From Desulfovibrio sp. (lineage in GTDB: Bacteria > Desulfobacterota > Desulfovibrionia > Desulfovibrionales > Desulfovibrionaceae), in contig JAIRTI010000003.1 in the NCBI GenBank assembly GCA_031255035.1, positions 1 through 5,456 on the forward strand: a stretch of DNA of 5,456 bases, given 5' to 3'. The notes beneath the pieces were generated by a model that saw nothing but the letters and a program-made list of their open reading frames with translations, searched no databases and had not been told where the DNA came from. Position 1 is the stretch's first letter. Every line of letters starts with the position of its first letter. A program made the translations under genes and the position numbers. Below, piece after piece: positions 5,265 to 5,456 of the stretch.

Positions 5265-5456
5265 TCAAAACAGAGAGTAGAGGACGAGAACCAATACCTG
5301 AGCGTACAGAATACGCAGAATCATGGTCAAGGGGTAGACCGTGGCGTACACGGACGAGGCCGCGTCCGAGCCCAGCATCTGAACGCAAAAAGCCAGGGCC
5401 GGGGGATCGGTCATGCTGCCCGCGAGCAGGCCGCAGATGGTGGCGTAATCGTATTT
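5265..5456 (-). CDS. C-terminal end of a YidE/YbjL/AspT-family transporter (partial)
   Basis: The frame is open from the window edge to a TGA at 5267-5265, giving 63 residues of a protein whose N-terminus lies beyond position 5456. It starts at KYDYATICGLLAGSMTDPPA and continues through SSVYATVYPLTMILRI to a hydrophobic C-terminus. The GLLAGSMTDPPALAF and YATVYPLTMILRI segments match the last membrane helices of the AspT/YidE/YbjL family (aspartate-alanine antiporter-like permeases, inner membrane). That family usually has two copies of this membrane domain flanking TrkA-C domains; only the final part is visible here, so substrate and completeness cannot be judged. It appears to be the upstream member of a two-gene unit with the lipoprotein gene. 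Confidence 0.8.
   Translation of the reverse strand, partial: KYDYATICGLLAGSMTDPPALAFCVQMLGSDAASSVYATVYPLTMILRILYAQVLVLVLYSLF

Overview
The window looks like part of a GC-rich delta-proteobacterial (Desulfovibrionaceae-type) chromosome. This taxonomic guess rests on the base composition, on the GC-rich hairpin repeat around 4702-4753 (a 'GGGGTCCGGGG' type I recall from Desulfovibrio-like genomes), and on the mix of a metabolosome operon with an ordinary permease and a YidE/AspT-type transporter. It is an inference and could be wrong at genus level.

Left half (192-2989, + strand): four consecutive genes in the order pduS-pduT-pduU-pduV, the same order as in the Salmonella 1,2-propanediol utilisation (pdu) operon. 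They encode a flavin/iron-sulfur electron-transfer protein (PduS), a tandem-domain shell trimer with the pore cysteine expected to bind a [4Fe-4S] cluster (PduT), a circularly permuted shell hexamer (PduU), and a PduV/EutP-like P-loop protein. Together they look like the electron-transfer and accessory-shell end of a bacterial microcompartment (BMC) locus. The signature enzyme is not in the window, so the substrate (propanediol, choline, isethionate or other) cannot be decided here. The first 191 bases hold a dispersed intergenic repeat and no gene I can support.

Middle (2990-4560): a GC-rich hairpin separates the operon from a convergent, visibly less GC-rich APC-superfamily amino-acid/polyamine permease on the - strand. 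A 15-codon leader ORF with a strong Shine-Dalgarno precedes the permease, and its stop codon overlaps the permease start (ATGA).

Right (4561-5456): an intergenic region with a second copy of the dispersed repeat and a double-hairpin GC-rich element, then two - strand genes: a small outer-membrane-type lipoprotein and, 33 bases upstream of it, the C-terminal end of a YidE/YbjL/AspT-family transporter that runs off the window.

Points most worth a second look: both close gene pairs (pduS/pduT and pduU/pduV) share a reading frame across a single stop codon; the PduV-like protein keeps its P-loop but lacks the DxxG aspartate and the usual (N/T)KxD lysine; the permease has a coupled leader ORF; and the two dispersed repeat copies show a compensatory base-pair change in a hairpin.
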